Assembly (NCBI RefSeq): GCF_014645815.1
Contig: NZ_BMML01000011.1
Span: forward strand, 243,199 to 307,198
DNA length: 64,000 nt
Direction of reading: 5' to 3'
Source: Streptomyces fuscichromogenes
Lineage (GTDB): Bacteria > Actinomycetota > Actinomycetes > Streptomycetales > Streptomycetaceae
Below are positions 24,940-33,823 of this stretch, one piece after another; the first letter of the stretch is position 1, and each line of letters starts with the position of its first letter. Below the pieces are notes generated by a model. It had not been told where the DNA came from, searched no databases, and saw only the letters and a program-made list of their open reading frames with translations. The translations under genes were made by a program, and so were the position numbers.

Positions 24940-27339
24940 TCAGTGGGCGGGAGTGGCCGCGCCCGGGCCGACCGGCCCGTTCTCGAGTGCGCGGTAGACG
25001 AGTTCGCGGGAGATGGGGGTGTCGTCGAACTCGACGCCCGTGTCGCGCAGGGCGTCGTTGACGGCGTTGAGCACGGCGGCGGGCGCGCCGATGGTGCCTC
25101 CCTCACCGGCGCCCTTCGCCCCGCTCTCGGTGAGGGCGCTCGGGGTTTCGAGGTGCTCGATGCGGATGTCGGGGATCTCCATCGCGGTGGGCACCTTGTA
25201 CTCCATGAAGCTGGGTGCCAGCGGCTGCCCGGAGGGGTCGTAGCGGACCTCCTCGAACAGGGCGCCGGCGATGCCCTGGGCGATCCCGCCCCGGCACTGT
25301 CCCTCCACGACCTGGGGATTGATGGCCACGCCGACGTCCTCGACACAGACGTACCGCAGGATGCGCACGCCGCCGGTTCCCGGGTCGAGTTCCACGACCA
25401 CACCGTGGGTGGCGTTGGAGAACACACCGTCGGCCAGCATGTCGTAGCTCCCGGACGCCCGCAGGCCGGGGCCGAAGCCCTTGGGGAGGCGGGGCGACTG
25501 CAGGTAGGCGACGAAGGCCAGATCGCCGTACGACAGCCGACGTTCGGGCTCGTCGCGGACCCGTACCCCGCCCTCGCCGTCGAGTTCCACCGCGTCGGTG
25601 TCGACCTCCAGCAGGTGCGCGGCCAGGATCCGAAGCTGATCCGTGAGCGCGACCGCCGCCGCGGCCACTGCGCCACCGCCGATGACGATCGACCGGCTGG
25701 CGAACGAACCGAATCCGTAGGTGATCTTGTCGGTATCCCCCTGGACGATCTTGACCTTGTCGATCGGGAGCGACAGCCGGTCGGCGACGATCTGGGCCAT
25801 CGTCGTCTCGTGGCTCTGCCCGTGCGAGAGGGTGCCGGTGGTGACCCTGACCGAGCCGGTCATGTCCATGGTGATGTCGGACATGTCGAAGGAGACGAGG
25901 GCCCGGGGCTTGCGCTCCGAGAAGGCCGTGGAGGCCAGCGCGGTGCGCTCGGAGTAGCAGGCGTAGCCGATGCCCATCACTCGCCCGCTCGCGGCGGCCT
26001 CGGCCTTACGCTCGTACCAGCCCTCCTCGCGCAGCGTCTGCTCGCACAGGTTGAGGGACTCCAGGTACGAACCGGGGTCGTAAGTGATGTTGTTGCTGTT
26101 CTTGTAGGGGAACGTGGTGATGAGGTTGCGTCGGCGCACGTCGAGTGCGTCAAGTCCGAGCTCACGCGCGGCCCGCTCCATCAGCCGTTCCATGACCATC
26201 ACGCACTGCGGCCTGCTCACTCCACGGTAGGCGGCGGTGGGTGCCTTGTTGGTGGCGATGGCACGGGCCCGGACCCGGTACGCGGGCAGCTTGTAGACGC
26301 CCGGCATCTCGACCGCGGCCATCATCGGCTCGATCGCGGCGGTGCTCGGGTAGGCCGAGTAGGCTCCCATGTCGCAGATCACGTCCGTGTCCAGGGCGAG
26401 CAGGTGGCCCTCGGCGTCGAAGGCGGCGCGGGCCCGGTAGTGCTGTTCGCGGCCGAGGAAGGACGCGGTCAGGTTGTCGCGGCGGTCCTCGATCCACTTC
26501 ACCGGCCGCCGCAGCCGCAGCGCGGCGGCCGCCGCGGCGACCTCCTCCCGGCCCACGCAGGACTTCTGCCCGAAGCCGCCGCCCATGTCGGGCACGATCA
26601 CCCGGACCTGACGCTCGTCGAGGCCGGCGCAGGCGGCGACCGTGTCACGGATCGTGTGCGGGATCTGCGTGCAGGTACGCACCAGCAGTTGCTCGTCCCG
26701 GTCGATCCACTCCGCCACGACCCCGCGGGTCTCCATCGGCAGCGCGTTCTGGCGACCGCTTCTCAGATCGACGCCGATCACGCGATGCGCGTCGTCGAAG
26801 ACCGCGTCGATGCCCTCGGTGGCGAACATCGTCACGTCGACGTAGGTGTTGTCCGGCGCCTCGTCGTGCAGGAGCACCGCGTCGGGCGCCAGCGCGGCCT
26901 CCTCGGAGACCACGGGCGGCAGCGGTTCGTAGGTGACGACGGCCGCTTCCAGACCGTCCTCGGCCGTGTACGGGTCCGTGGCGATCACGATGGCGATCGG
27001 CTCCCCGGCGAACCTGACCCGGTCACGTGCGAGCACCGGCATCGCCGTGACGCGGAACTCGTGCTCCGGGCGTTCCATGACGCCGACCATGTCCCGCAGG
27101 TTCAGGTCGTCCGCTGTGAAGGCCGCCACGACGCCCGGTACGTTCAGGACCTCGGACAGATCGACCGAGACGATCCGCGCGTGGGCCTCGTTGCTGCGTA
27201 CGAACTGTGCGTGCAGCATTCCCTGGGCGGTGAGGTCGTCCACATAGCGGCCCCGCCCGGTGAGCAGCCGGGGATCCTCGCGCCGGGGCACCGAGGCTCC
27301 CACCCAGGTGCCGTTGGCCCCGATCCGGCCTTCCTTCAT
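24940..27339 (-). CDS. coxL: Molybdenum hydroxylase large subunit (CoxL-like, not form I CODH)
   Basis: A 799-residue molybdopterin-cytosine-dinucleotide subunit of the CoxL/XdhB family. It shows the entry region RREDPRLLTGRGRYVDD, the cofactor loop MGGGFGQKS, the active-site loop AYRGVSRPQ and the catalytic-Glu motif GAGEGGTIGAP near the C-terminus. The active-site loop lacks the Cys of form I CO dehydrogenase (AYxCSFR), so it most likely hydroxylates an organic, probably N-heteroaromatic or aldehyde, substrate. ATG at 27339 follows GGAAGGG; coxM ends 11 nt upstream. XdhC (11052-12164) and CoxG (8411-9061) are its likely accessory partners. Confidence 0.9.
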   Translation of the reverse strand: MKEGRIGANGTWVGASVPRREDPRLLTGRGRYVDDLTAQGMLHAQFVRSNEAHARIVSVDLSEVLNVPGVVAAFTADDLNLRDMVGVMERPEHEFRVTAMPVLARDRVRFAGEPIAIVIATDPYTAEDGLEAAVVTYEPLPPVVSEEAALAPDAVLLHDEAPDNTYVDVTMFATEGIDAVFDDAHRVIGVDLRSGRQNALPMETRGVVAEWIDRDEQLLVRTCTQIPHTIRDTVAACAGLDERQVRVIVPDMGGGFGQKSCVGREEVAAAAAALRLRRPVKWIEDRRDNLTASFLGREQHYRARAAFDAEGHLLALDTDVICDMGAYSAYPSTAAIEPMMAAVEMPGVYKLPAYRVRARAIATNKAPTAAYRGVSRPQCVMVMERLMERAARELGLDALDVRRRNLITTFPYKNSNNITYDPGSYLESLNLCEQTLREEGWYERKAEAAASGRVMGIGYACYSERTALASTAFSERKPRALVSFDMSDITMDMTGSVRVTTGTLSHGQSHETTMAQIVADRLSLPIDKVKIVQGDTDKITYGFGSFASRSIVIGGGAVAAAAVALTDQLRILAAHLLEVDTDAVELDGEGGVRVRDEPERRLSYGDLAFVAYLQSPRLPKGFGPGLRASGSYDMLADGVFSNATHGVVVELDPGTGGVRILRYVCVEDVGVAINPQVVEGQCRGGIAQGIAGALFEEVRYDPSGQPLAPSFMEYKVPTAMEIPDIRIEHLETPSALTESGAKGAGEGGTIGAPAAVLNAVNDALRDTGVEFDDTPISRELVYRALENGPVGPGAATPAH

Positions 27340-27350
27340 GTTGCCCTTCC

Positions 27351-28193
27351 TCACGCCTGCGCCGCCTCCTCACACGCCCGTTCCACCAGCGTCCGCACCA
27401 GGCCCCGCCTGTAGTGCGCGCTGACACCCGTGTCGTCCCGGATCTGCACCTGGTCGGCCACCGCGGTGGCGAACTCGCCGAACCGTCCGGGCCCGGTGGT
27501 GCCGGTGAAGTCCGGTCCCAGACGAACCGGCAGGGGGGTGGGTGCCACCCCGCCCAGCACCACCAAGGGGATGTCCGGTGCCTCGGGGCATCCGTCGAGA
27601 TCCACGGCGGCGGCGACGATCGCGAAATCCCCGCGCCGTTCGGCGTACTCGGTCAGCGCCGCCCGGGGCGCCCGCCGCGGGAACACGACCTCCACGATGA
27701 GTTCGTCCGGCTCCAGCGCGGAGGTGAACGGCCCCAGGAACAGGTCCGACGCCGCGATACGGCGCGTCCCGCCCGGCCCCTCCACCACGATCCGCGCGTC
27801 CAGGAGCACCGCGAGGATGCACCACTCCGCGGTTCCGTCCGCGTGGGCCAGACTGCCCCCGATGGTCCCCCGGGTCCGGATGGGCAGATGCCCCACCCAC
27901 CGCATGGTTCGGGACAGCACGGCGAAATCCGGGGTGAGATCGGCGACTTCCACCGCGTGGTGGGTCGTCAGAGCGCCGATGTGCAGCGCGCCACCGACCC
28001 GCCGGATACCGGCCAGTCCCTTCACATGCGCGATGTCCACCAGATGTTCCGGGCGGGCGAGACGGTAGTTCATCATCGCCACCAGGCTCTGCCCTCCGGC
28101 GATGACCTTCGCGTCCTCGCCCAGTTCACTCAGCAGTTCCACTGCACGTCGCACCGAGCCCGCCCGGTGATACGTGAAGGCAGCCGGTTTCAT
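27351..28193 (-). CDS. coxM: Molybdenum hydroxylase FAD subunit (CoxM-like)
   Basis: A 280-residue FAD-binding subunit. FAD loops AGGQSLVAMM (about residues 32-41) and TIGGSLAHAD (about 110-119) are clear, and the C-terminal CO_deh_flav_C domain covers about residues 175-278. It transfers electrons from the iron-sulfur subunit to the final acceptor. ATG at 28193 follows AGGGAG. First gene of the coxMLS operon; an island motif copy lies about 100 nt upstream, so the operon should belong to the same regulon. Confidence 0.9.
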   Translation of the reverse strand: MKPAAFTYHRAGSVRRAVELLSELGEDAKVIAGGQSLVAMMNYRLARPEHLVDIAHVKGLAGIRRVGGALHIGALTTHHAVEVADLTPDFAVLSRTMRWVGHLPIRTRGTIGGSLAHADGTAEWCILAVLLDARIVVEGPGGTRRIAASDLFLGPFTSALEPDELIVEVVFPRRAPRAALTEYAERRGDFAIVAAAVDLDGCPEAPDIPLVVLGGVAPTPLPVRLGPDFTGTTGPGRFGEFATAVADQVQIRDDTGVSAHYRRGLVRTLVERACEEAAQA

Positions 28194-28939
28194 ACTGCTC
28201 CCTAGTTCGAACCGGATCCGAGCCGTGCGGGTCGTCCCCGTCGCCGGACCGCGTACCAACAGGGGCCGACGAGATCTCGTACGGACCACCTGGCGTTAAT
28301 TCGAGCACTGACTACACATGAACGCAAGAGCCCGGCCACTCCGACCGGGGCCGCCGCACCTGGTGAAGCTACCCGGCGCGATCGGAAAAACGCCGTGCCG
28401 AGACCACGTAATGGCTGCTCACCGGGTGGTCTTCCGGACGTCCGGCGAAGTATTCGGCCCGTTCGGGGGCCCGAGGCGCCGGCCCGCGACGGATCCGTAT
28501 CCAGCCGCGGTCCCATCGGGCGGGCTAAGGAGGTGTGCCGTTCGGTGGCATCCTCCCGAGCACCGTGCGCTTTCTCGGCCACCGGCACGCAAGCTCACGG
28601 AGGTCATCGTCCGGTGCGACCCGACGGCAGGCCGTGACGAACGGGCCGGCGGAAGCGAGCGGCTCAGTATGACCTGGTGAGAGACCTGTCGTGGCGGAGG
28701 AAGGGCCGCTCGCTGCCGCTGCGGAGAGGTCCGCCCGGCCGGCTGCCGAAGTGATCCGTGCCGTGCCGGTCAGGCTGCTCGGGCGCCGGGAGGGACGGTT
28801 CGGGCCTCGACTGCCCCGCCGGGTATGAAGTTCGTACTCGAACCGTCATCGGCTTCCGGAGACCGCCGATGCATCCGTGGGGCAGAGGGCGCTGGGCCCT
28901 GGCCCGCGCTCTCTCCTCGAACCGCCGCGGTCGGCGTGT
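28194..28939. other. coxM-MarR intergenic region
   Basis: About 745 bases. It contains the coxM promoter region with one motif copy. Remaining frames are short and unrecognised, so I see no gene. Confidence 0.5.
28295..28314 (-). promoter_or_regulatory. Island motif, copy H
   Basis: Minus-strand TAGTCAGTGCTCGAATTAAC, about 100 nt upstream of coxM. Confidence 0.6.
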
Positions 28940-29500
28940 CTACCGCCCCTCGGAAGTCAGCCGCTCCCAGACGTCGGCCCGCTCGTTCAACCGGTTCCAC
29001 ATCGCCTTGCGGGACACGGTGTCCATGCCCTCGATGAGCAGCGCGTCCAGCTCCCTCGCCTTGCGATCCACCTCGTCCAAGGTCCTGGCGCCCTCGTCGG
29101 TGAGGTGGAGCAGCCGCTTGCGGCCGTCCTCCGGCGGCTGGACGCGAGTGATCAGGTTCCGTGCCTCCAGTCGCTTGACCACGCCTACCATGGTGGACCG
29201 GTCCAGTGCCACGGCCGCCGCCAGCGAACCCTGCTCGACGCCGGGATGCAGCTTGATCGCCAGCATGACGGCGAACTGCGGGCCGGTGAGGGCCTGCCCG
29301 ACGTGACGCAGCCAGGCGGCGGCGTAGGCCTGGTTGAGCCGCCGGACGACATACCCGGGCATCACAAGAAACTCCTCGGGAGTTGGAAGCTGCACGCTGT
29401 CCCGGCCCCGCTGGATCACCACGCCGCGCGTACCGCTCATGCCGACCACCACACCTTTTCCGCCACCGCTCCCCGCTGCCAGATCATCGAACCCCCTCAC
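28940..29500 (-). CDS. MarR-family transcriptional regulator (paralogue 1)
   Basis: A winged-helix MarR protein, 186 residues from the proposed GTG at 29500. The DNA-binding region includes LTGPQFAVMLAIKLHPGVEQ, then ALDRSTMVGVVKRLEARNLI and the wing TRVQPPEDGRKRLLHLT. It is very similar to the MarR protein at 38520-39065, differing mostly at the termini. The frame is open to 29557, but a start there would put motif copy J inside the gene; 29500 matches the length of the paralogue, although the ribosome site is weak (ATG 29440 is an alternative). Copy J just upstream suggests autoregulation, and it is a prime candidate to bind all motif copies. Confidence 0.82.
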   Translation of the reverse strand: MRGFDDLAAGSGGGKGVVVGMSGTRGVVIQRGRDSVQLPTPEEFLVMPGYVVRRLNQAYAAAWLRHVGQALTGPQFAVMLAIKLHPGVEQGSLAAAVALDRSTMVGVVKRLEARNLITRVQPPEDGRKRLLHLTDEGARTLDEVDRKARELDALLIEGMDTVSRKAMWNRLNERADVWERLTSEGR

Positions 29501-29528
29501 CAGGGCGGCGGAGCTCCGCACCCCTGGG

Positions 29529-29548
29529 TAGTCAGCATCCGAACATTC
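29529..29548 (+). promoter_or_regulatory. Island motif, copy J
   Basis: TAGTCAGCATCCGAACATTC, 29 nt upstream of the proposed MarR start. Its CGAACATTC end is shared with the site upstream of the second MarR gene. Confidence 0.55.
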
Positions 29549-29651
29549 TTCGGGCACATCATCAACACAGCGGGCCCGCGCAGGTCAAGGCCGAACCTGC
29601 GGGAGGGACGGGTGCCACACGCGGACGGTCCACCATGAGGAGACGGTCACG

Positions 29652-30899
29652 TCACGTTCGCGCCTGTGCGCGAGCGCCCCCGGCCGAGGCGGCGGGCGCG
29701 GTATGCCCGCGCAGCGCCGCGACGAGCCCGGCAGGCGCCAGCGCCAGACCGACGGCCGTGATCACCAGAAGCGGGGTGTGCCACCCGCCCGTCGCGTCGT
29801 GGACACCGCCGATCAGAGCCGCCGCGGGCGCGGCGACGAGGTAGCCGGCCCCCTGGACCAGCGCCGACCACCGGCGGTTCTCCCGGAGATCGCGGGCACG
29901 TTCCACGACCAGGGACAGAACCAGCGTCAGGCCGCTTCCCTGCGCCGCGCCGCCGACCGCGCACCACACGGTCCAGAGCGCGGGGGCCGACAGCAGTCCC
30001 AGGGGCAGCACCGTCATCGCGGCGCTGACGGAGAGGACCAGCGGGACCCGTCGGCGTGGCCCGCGCATCAGCAGGGGAAAGCCCAGCCCTCCCAGGACGG
30101 AGGCCAGTTGGAAGACGGTGGAGCCGAGCGGGGCCCCTGCGGTGCTCAGCCCGGCCCGGTCGTGCAGCACGAGCGGCAGCCACGCCGTGATGCCCAGGTA
30201 GCAGAAGGCGAGGCAGGCGAACGACAGCGTCAGCCCCCAGACCACCGGGTTCCTCCACCAGCCGCCGCTCACGTCGCCCGGACCCGCGGTTACGTCGGCT
30301 GCCGCAGAGGTGTCCGCGAGCGACCCGCGTAGGGCCAGCCACCATGCCGCGGAGGCGAGGGCGACCAGTCCGACCCCGCCGGCCAGCGCCGCACGCCACC
30401 CCAACGACCTCTCCAAGGGGGCCGTGATGCCCAATGCCAGCATCGAGCCGAGGTTGATGAACGCACCGTAGGCTCCCAGCACCGTGGCCGCTCGCCGGGG
30501 GAGATGGTGGCCGATCACCATCGGGACCGCGACATTCGACACGCTGACGGCCAGCCCCATGATCACGGTTCCGGCCAGTGCCGTACCCAGTCCGCCGGAC
30601 GAACGCACCAGGATCCCGGTGCCCAGTGCGCACAGCGCGAGCAGAACTCCGCGGCCGACTCCGAGGCGCGCCAGCACGACCGAGGCCAAGGGGGCGCCGA
30701 GGCCGAAGCACAGCACGGGAAGACTGGTGAACAGGCCCAGCGTGGTGGCGTCGACACGCAGATCGTCGGCGATGCCGCCGGTCACGGCCGCGACGGCGAC
30801 GACAGGGCCGCGCAGGTTCAGGGCCAGCAGCAGGACGGCCGTGACCAGCAGAGCCTCGCCCTCGTCCCCTGCGGCGTGCCGCTTCCGGGAGTTCTTCAC
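29652..30899 (-). CDS. MFS transporter, CynX/NimT type
   Basis: A 415-residue 12-segment major facilitator of the CynX/NimT subfamily (LLLALNLRGPVVAVAAVTG near the N-terminus, GGVHDATGGWHTPLLVITAV near the C-terminus). It probably transports a small organic acid or heteroaromatic. The GTG start at 30899 lies 4 nt after the cupin stop, with no strong ribosome site, so it is likely translationally coupled to the cupin gene. It is the second transporter of this subfamily in the island, with the other at 9688-10965. Confidence 0.85.
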   Translation of the reverse strand: MKNSRKRHAAGDEGEALLVTAVLLLALNLRGPVVAVAAVTGGIADDLRVDATTLGLFTSLPVLCFGLGAPLASVVLARLGVGRGVLLALCALGTGILVRSSGGLGTALAGTVIMGLAVSVSNVAVPMVIGHHLPRRAATVLGAYGAFINLGSMLALGITAPLERSLGWRAALAGGVGLVALASAAWWLALRGSLADTSAAADVTAGPGDVSGGWWRNPVVWGLTLSFACLAFCYLGITAWLPLVLHDRAGLSTAGAPLGSTVFQLASVLGGLGFPLLMRGPRRRVPLVLSVSAAMTVLPLGLLSAPALWTVWCAVGGAAQGSGLTLVLSLVVERARDLRENRRWSALVQGAGYLVAAPAAALIGGVHDATGGWHTPLLVITAVGLALAPAGLVAALRGHTAPAASAGGARAQART

Positions 30900-30903
30900 C
30901 GGC

Positions 30904-31341
30904 CTAGGCCGCGCCGTCGGCGGAGTCGGTGCGCAGGGTGACGACCATCGTCAACCGTTCCTGGTCGCCTATTCGGCGGGTGACATGGCCGAAGCCGGCC
31001 ACATCCTCGGCCAGGAGGATGTGGCCGGGGCCCATCCTGCGTGTGTCGCCGAGCGAGGACTCGACCTCGCACTCACCCTTCAGGACGATGATGAACTGGG
31101 GGCGGGGAGCGTTGTGCCGCCTGCTGTCGTCGGCTTCCCGGACTACGTGGCGGAAGACCGCGGTGTCCACCTGGAGGAGCTCACCGAAGATCGCGTGGAG
31201 ATCCGACTCGGGCGTCCCACGCATCTCCCCGTCGGGTCTGACGTCCTCGAAGTACGAATGGCCGTCGTGCCCCGTGTAGATCCGGATGTAGGCGACCGGC
31301 ATCCGGGCAGACACGTGTCCGGTGATGTTCGTCGTGGTCAT
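30904..31341 (-). CDS. Single-domain cupin protein
   Basis: A 145-residue protein with one cupin fold: the first motif region around FRHVVREADDSRRHNAPRPQ and FIIVLKGECEVES, and the second in GPGHILLAEDVAGFGHVTR. Such proteins are often small metal-dependent dioxygenases, isomerases or ligand sensors, and I cannot choose between these. ATG at 31341 (GAGGAA upstream) is preferred over the longer frame to 31455. It heads an operon with the MFS gene, and an island motif copy lies about 200 nt upstream. A missing ring-cleavage or isomerase step could be filled by it (inference). Confidence 0.75.
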   Translation of the reverse strand: MTTTNITGHVSARMPVAYIRIYTGHDGHSYFEDVRPDGEMRGTPESDLHAIFGELLQVDTAVFRHVVREADDSRRHNAPRPQFIIVLKGECEVESSLGDTRRMGPGHILLAEDVAGFGHVTRRIGDQERLTMVVTLRTDSADGAA

Positions 31342-31538
31342 GGTCGATCGCATTCCTCGTGGTGACGGGGGCGGGGCGCGGGTCAGGACGGATTGGCATC
31401 GGCTCGATGCCACGGGCGGGCCGGTACGCGACCGGCGACCGGCGCATGACGACACCAGGACCGGCTCACCGCTCCTGGCCTCGCCGGCACGACAGGCAAC
31501 GCCCTTTCGGCCGGTGAACGGCCGCCGCCCGCCATGGA

Positions 31539-31558
31539 ACTAGTTTGCATACGAATCA
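31539..31558 (-). promoter_or_regulatory. Island motif, copy D
   Basis: Minus-strand TGATTCGTATGCAAACTAGT. The 22-bp window is identical to copy C at 18 of 22 positions, including the adjoining TTGACT hexamer. It lies about 200 nt upstream of the cupin-MFS operon. Confidence 0.65.
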
Positions 31559-31870
31559 GTCAAGGGCCGGGGCGGCGCCCGCACGATGTGCGGAACAGGT
31601 CGGGACGGTCGCGGCCGGCGGAGCGAGGTCGCCGCGTCATCGCGGGTATGTCCGCACGCCACGGTTTTCCGGCAGGGGAAACCCCTGTGCGCAAGCGCGT
31701 TCACGGCGGTTGGCGGCAATCAGTTCGCCTCGTCGGCGGTTGTGGGTGATAGACCCGGTGCGGCGACTCCGGTGGGGCAAGTTCCGCGAACCATCTGTCG
31801 GACGCTGACAGATGGCGGTGTCAATGCGTGCCGCACCCTTTCCCGCCTGCGCCTTTTACGGTCCGGAAAC

Positions 31871-31890
31871 TAGTCTGTATTCAAACTGAA
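31871..31890 (+). promoter_or_regulatory. Island motif, copy E
   Basis: TAGTCTGTATTCAAACTGAA, about 330 nt from copy D and in the opposite orientation, on the Rieske-gene side of the divergent intergenic region. Confidence 0.6.
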
Positions 31891-32145
31891 CCCGACCTGT
31901 GTATCCGATTCGCGTGCATTATGCATGCTAGCCAGGGGGTCGTCACTTCCCCCGTCAAGTGCTCGGGCGGATCCTGCGCGTCACCTCTCCGAGGAGGTGC
32001 GCGATCGGTTGACGGATCCACGGTGATGCTTCCGCTTACCGCTATGAACTGCGGAAACTGTGCGATCCAGGGCCTGCGCGCCGACTGTGCGGCGCGCTTG
32101 TCCGTAGAGTGATTGTCAGGCCCACACCTCTAGCGGCGCGCAGTA

Positions 32146-32174
32146 TTGACGAACACAATGGGAGCACATACTGT
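32146..32174 (+). promoter_or_regulatory. Promoter for the Rieske operon
   Basis: TTGACG, a 17-nt spacer and TACTGT: an almost ideal vegetative-type promoter, ending 114 nt before the Rieske oxygenase start codon. Confidence 0.6.
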
Positions 32175-32287
32175 CCGTGCTCAAACTTCTTGAGCAGGCC
32201 GCTCATGGTCGCGCTCAGCCACAAGGGGCGCCGCTGTCACTCGTCGAACGAGTCACCGCCCCGAGATCCATCACGGAGGAGCCTGCC

Positions 32288-33391
32288 GTGTATCCCGACG
32301 AATTCCCCCGCAACGCCTGGTACGTCGCCGCGCACAGCTCGGAGATCACCCGTGAGTTCCTCTCGCGGTGGATCCTCGGGGATCCGATCCTCTTCTACCG
32401 CACCGAGGCGGGTGAACCGGTCGCCCTGGTCGACCGCTGCATCCATCGTCAGATGCCCCTGTCGATGGGCAACCTGCGCGGTGACCGGGTCGAGTGCGGC
32501 TACCACGGTCTGACCTGGGCGCCGGACGGCAAGTGCACCCGCATTCCGGGGCGCGCGACCATCCCCGACAGCGTGCGCGTGCAGAGCTTTCCGCTGCACG
32601 AGGGAAGCGGCTTCGTGTGGATCTGGATGGGTGATCCGGAGAAGGCGGACACCTCTCTGATCCCCGACCACCACTGGTACACCGCGGACGGCTGGACCAC
32701 GGCCACGGGTACCCAGCACATGAACGCGCGAGCCCAGCTGCTCAACGAGAACCTGCTGGACCTCTCCCACCTGTCCTTCCTGCACCTGACCTCGATCGGC
32801 TCGCCGGAGATCGCCGAGACAGCGGTCACCGTGGAGTCGGACGACACGTGGGTCCGCGTCAGCCGGCACATGCCGCGCACGGTCTGCCCGCCCTACTACG
32901 TCAAGGTCACGGGGATCGACTCGGACATCGAGCGCGAACAGCATGCGGACTTCTTCGCGCCGGCCTTCCACACCACGACCACGACGCTCAAGCCGTACGG
33001 TGACGCCGGCGACGAGCGCAAGTGCCACCAGAAGACGTTGCACGGCATCACGCCGGAGACCCGCACGACGACGCACTACTTCTGGTCGGTGTCCCGCGAC
33101 TTCGCACTCGACGACGAGGAGCTCACGGGGTACGTCTCCAACTCGGTGTCGACCGTGATCGGTCAGGACATCGAGGCCTGCGAGGCCATCGAGCACATCA
33201 TCGCGGCCTGGGAGCCCTCGTACCCCGAGGAGCTGAACATCAAGGTCGACGGCGGCCCGCTGCGGTCCCGGAAGATCGTCCAGGCGATGTTGGACAAGGA
33301 GCGGGCCGAGGGCGTGGTCGGCAGGCCCCACAATCCCTCGGACTCTGTGGCCCGCGCGGCGGCGGAGGCATCCACCCGACGACGGCAGTGA
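32288..33391 (+). CDS. Rieske non-heme iron oxygenase (VanA/O-demethylase-like)
   Basis: A 367-residue oxygenase component. The Rieske [2Fe-2S] ligands are C51-x-H53 and C70-x2-H73 (CIHRQMPLSMGNL then ECGYHGL). The mononuclear iron ligands are probably H161 and H166 in NLLDLSHLSFLH, with D158 as the electron-bridging Asp. Length, the opening YPDEFPRNAWYVAAHSSEIT and the C-terminal VanA_C-like domain place it near vanillate O-demethylase and related demethylases, which release formaldehyde. GTG at 32288 has a strong GGAGGAG site; frames from 32177 are too long. First gene of an operon with its own ferredoxin and reductase, making a three-component system. Confidence 0.88.
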   Translation: MYPDEFPRNAWYVAAHSSEITREFLSRWILGDPILFYRTEAGEPVALVDRCIHRQMPLSMGNLRGDRVECGYHGLTWAPDGKCTRIPGRATIPDSVRVQSFPLHEGSGFVWIWMGDPEKADTSLIPDHHWYTADGWTTATGTQHMNARAQLLNENLLDLSHLSFLHLTSIGSPEIAETAVTVESDDTWVRVSRHMPRTVCPPYYVKVTGIDSDIEREQHADFFAPAFHTTTTTLKPYGDAGDERKCHQKTLHGITPETRTTTHYFWSVSRDFALDDEELTGYVSNSVSTVIGQDIEACEAIEHIIAAWEPSYPEELNIKVDGGPLRSRKIVQAMLDKERAEGVVGRPHNPSDSVARAAAEASTRRRQ

Positions 33392-33497
33392 CCGGGCGGC
33401 ACCGCCCGAGCAGGCCCCACCCGTCCGCGGACGCGGACCAGGAGCGGCGGGGGCCGTGGATCAGCCGCGCCAGTGACACATCCGAAGGAGCATCGTG

Positions 33498-33821
33498 ATG
33501 GCTCGCATCACCTACATCAGCCCCGCCGGGGTGAAGACGACCGTCGAGGCCGAGGACGGCAGCACGGTCATGCAGACCGCGCTGAGGAACAACGTCGACG
33601 GCATCGTCGGCGAGTGCGGCGGAAACGCGCTGTGCGCGACCTGCCACGTCTACGTCGACGAGGCGCAGTTCGCGGGGCTCGGGCCCATCGTGGACTTCGA
33701 GGAGGAACTGCTCGACTGCACCAGCAGCCCTCGCAAGGACACGAGCCGCCTCAGCTGCCAGATCCCGGTCACGGGTGCCGTCGACGGCCTGATCGTCCGG
33801 CTGCCCGAGACGCAGGAGTAG
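33498..33821 (+). CDS. [2Fe-2S] ferredoxin (putidaredoxin type)
   Basis: A 107-residue ferredoxin with cluster ligands C40, C46, C49 and C87 (ECGGNALCATC and LSCQIPV), the C-x5-C-x2-C...C pattern of adrenodoxin/putidaredoxin proteins. It carries electrons from the downstream FAD reductase to the upstream Rieske oxygenase. ATG at 33498 with AAGGAG 7 nt upstream; 33495 is an in-frame GTG that is less well spaced. Confidence 0.9.
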   Translation: MARITYISPAGVKTTVEAEDGSTVMQTALRNNVDGIVGECGGNALCATCHVYVDEAQFAGLGPIVDFEEELLDCTSSPRKDTSRLSCQIPVTGAVDGLIVRLPETQE

Positions 33822-33823
33822 GC

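Larger units (their letters stand above)
31342..32287. other. Divergent control region between the cupin and Rieske operons
   Basis: About 945 bases without a credible gene. It carries motif copies D and E and the promoter at 32146-32174, plus an AT-rich palindromic patch (TGCATTATGCATGC near 31915-31930). Confidence 0.55.

Noticed and set aside
24298..27414. 1038-codon open frame on the plus strand
   Set aside because: Antisense to coxS and coxL, whose cofactor and cluster motifs are unambiguous; long antisense frames are common in GC-rich DNA.
24424..28193. Calling coxMLS a carbon monoxide dehydrogenase
   Set aside because: The active-site loop lacks the Cys of form I CO dehydrogenase and the context is aromatic catabolism.
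29501..29557. Longer start for the first MarR gene
   Set aside because: It would place motif copy J inside the coding region and exceed the length of the paralogue; not fully excluded.
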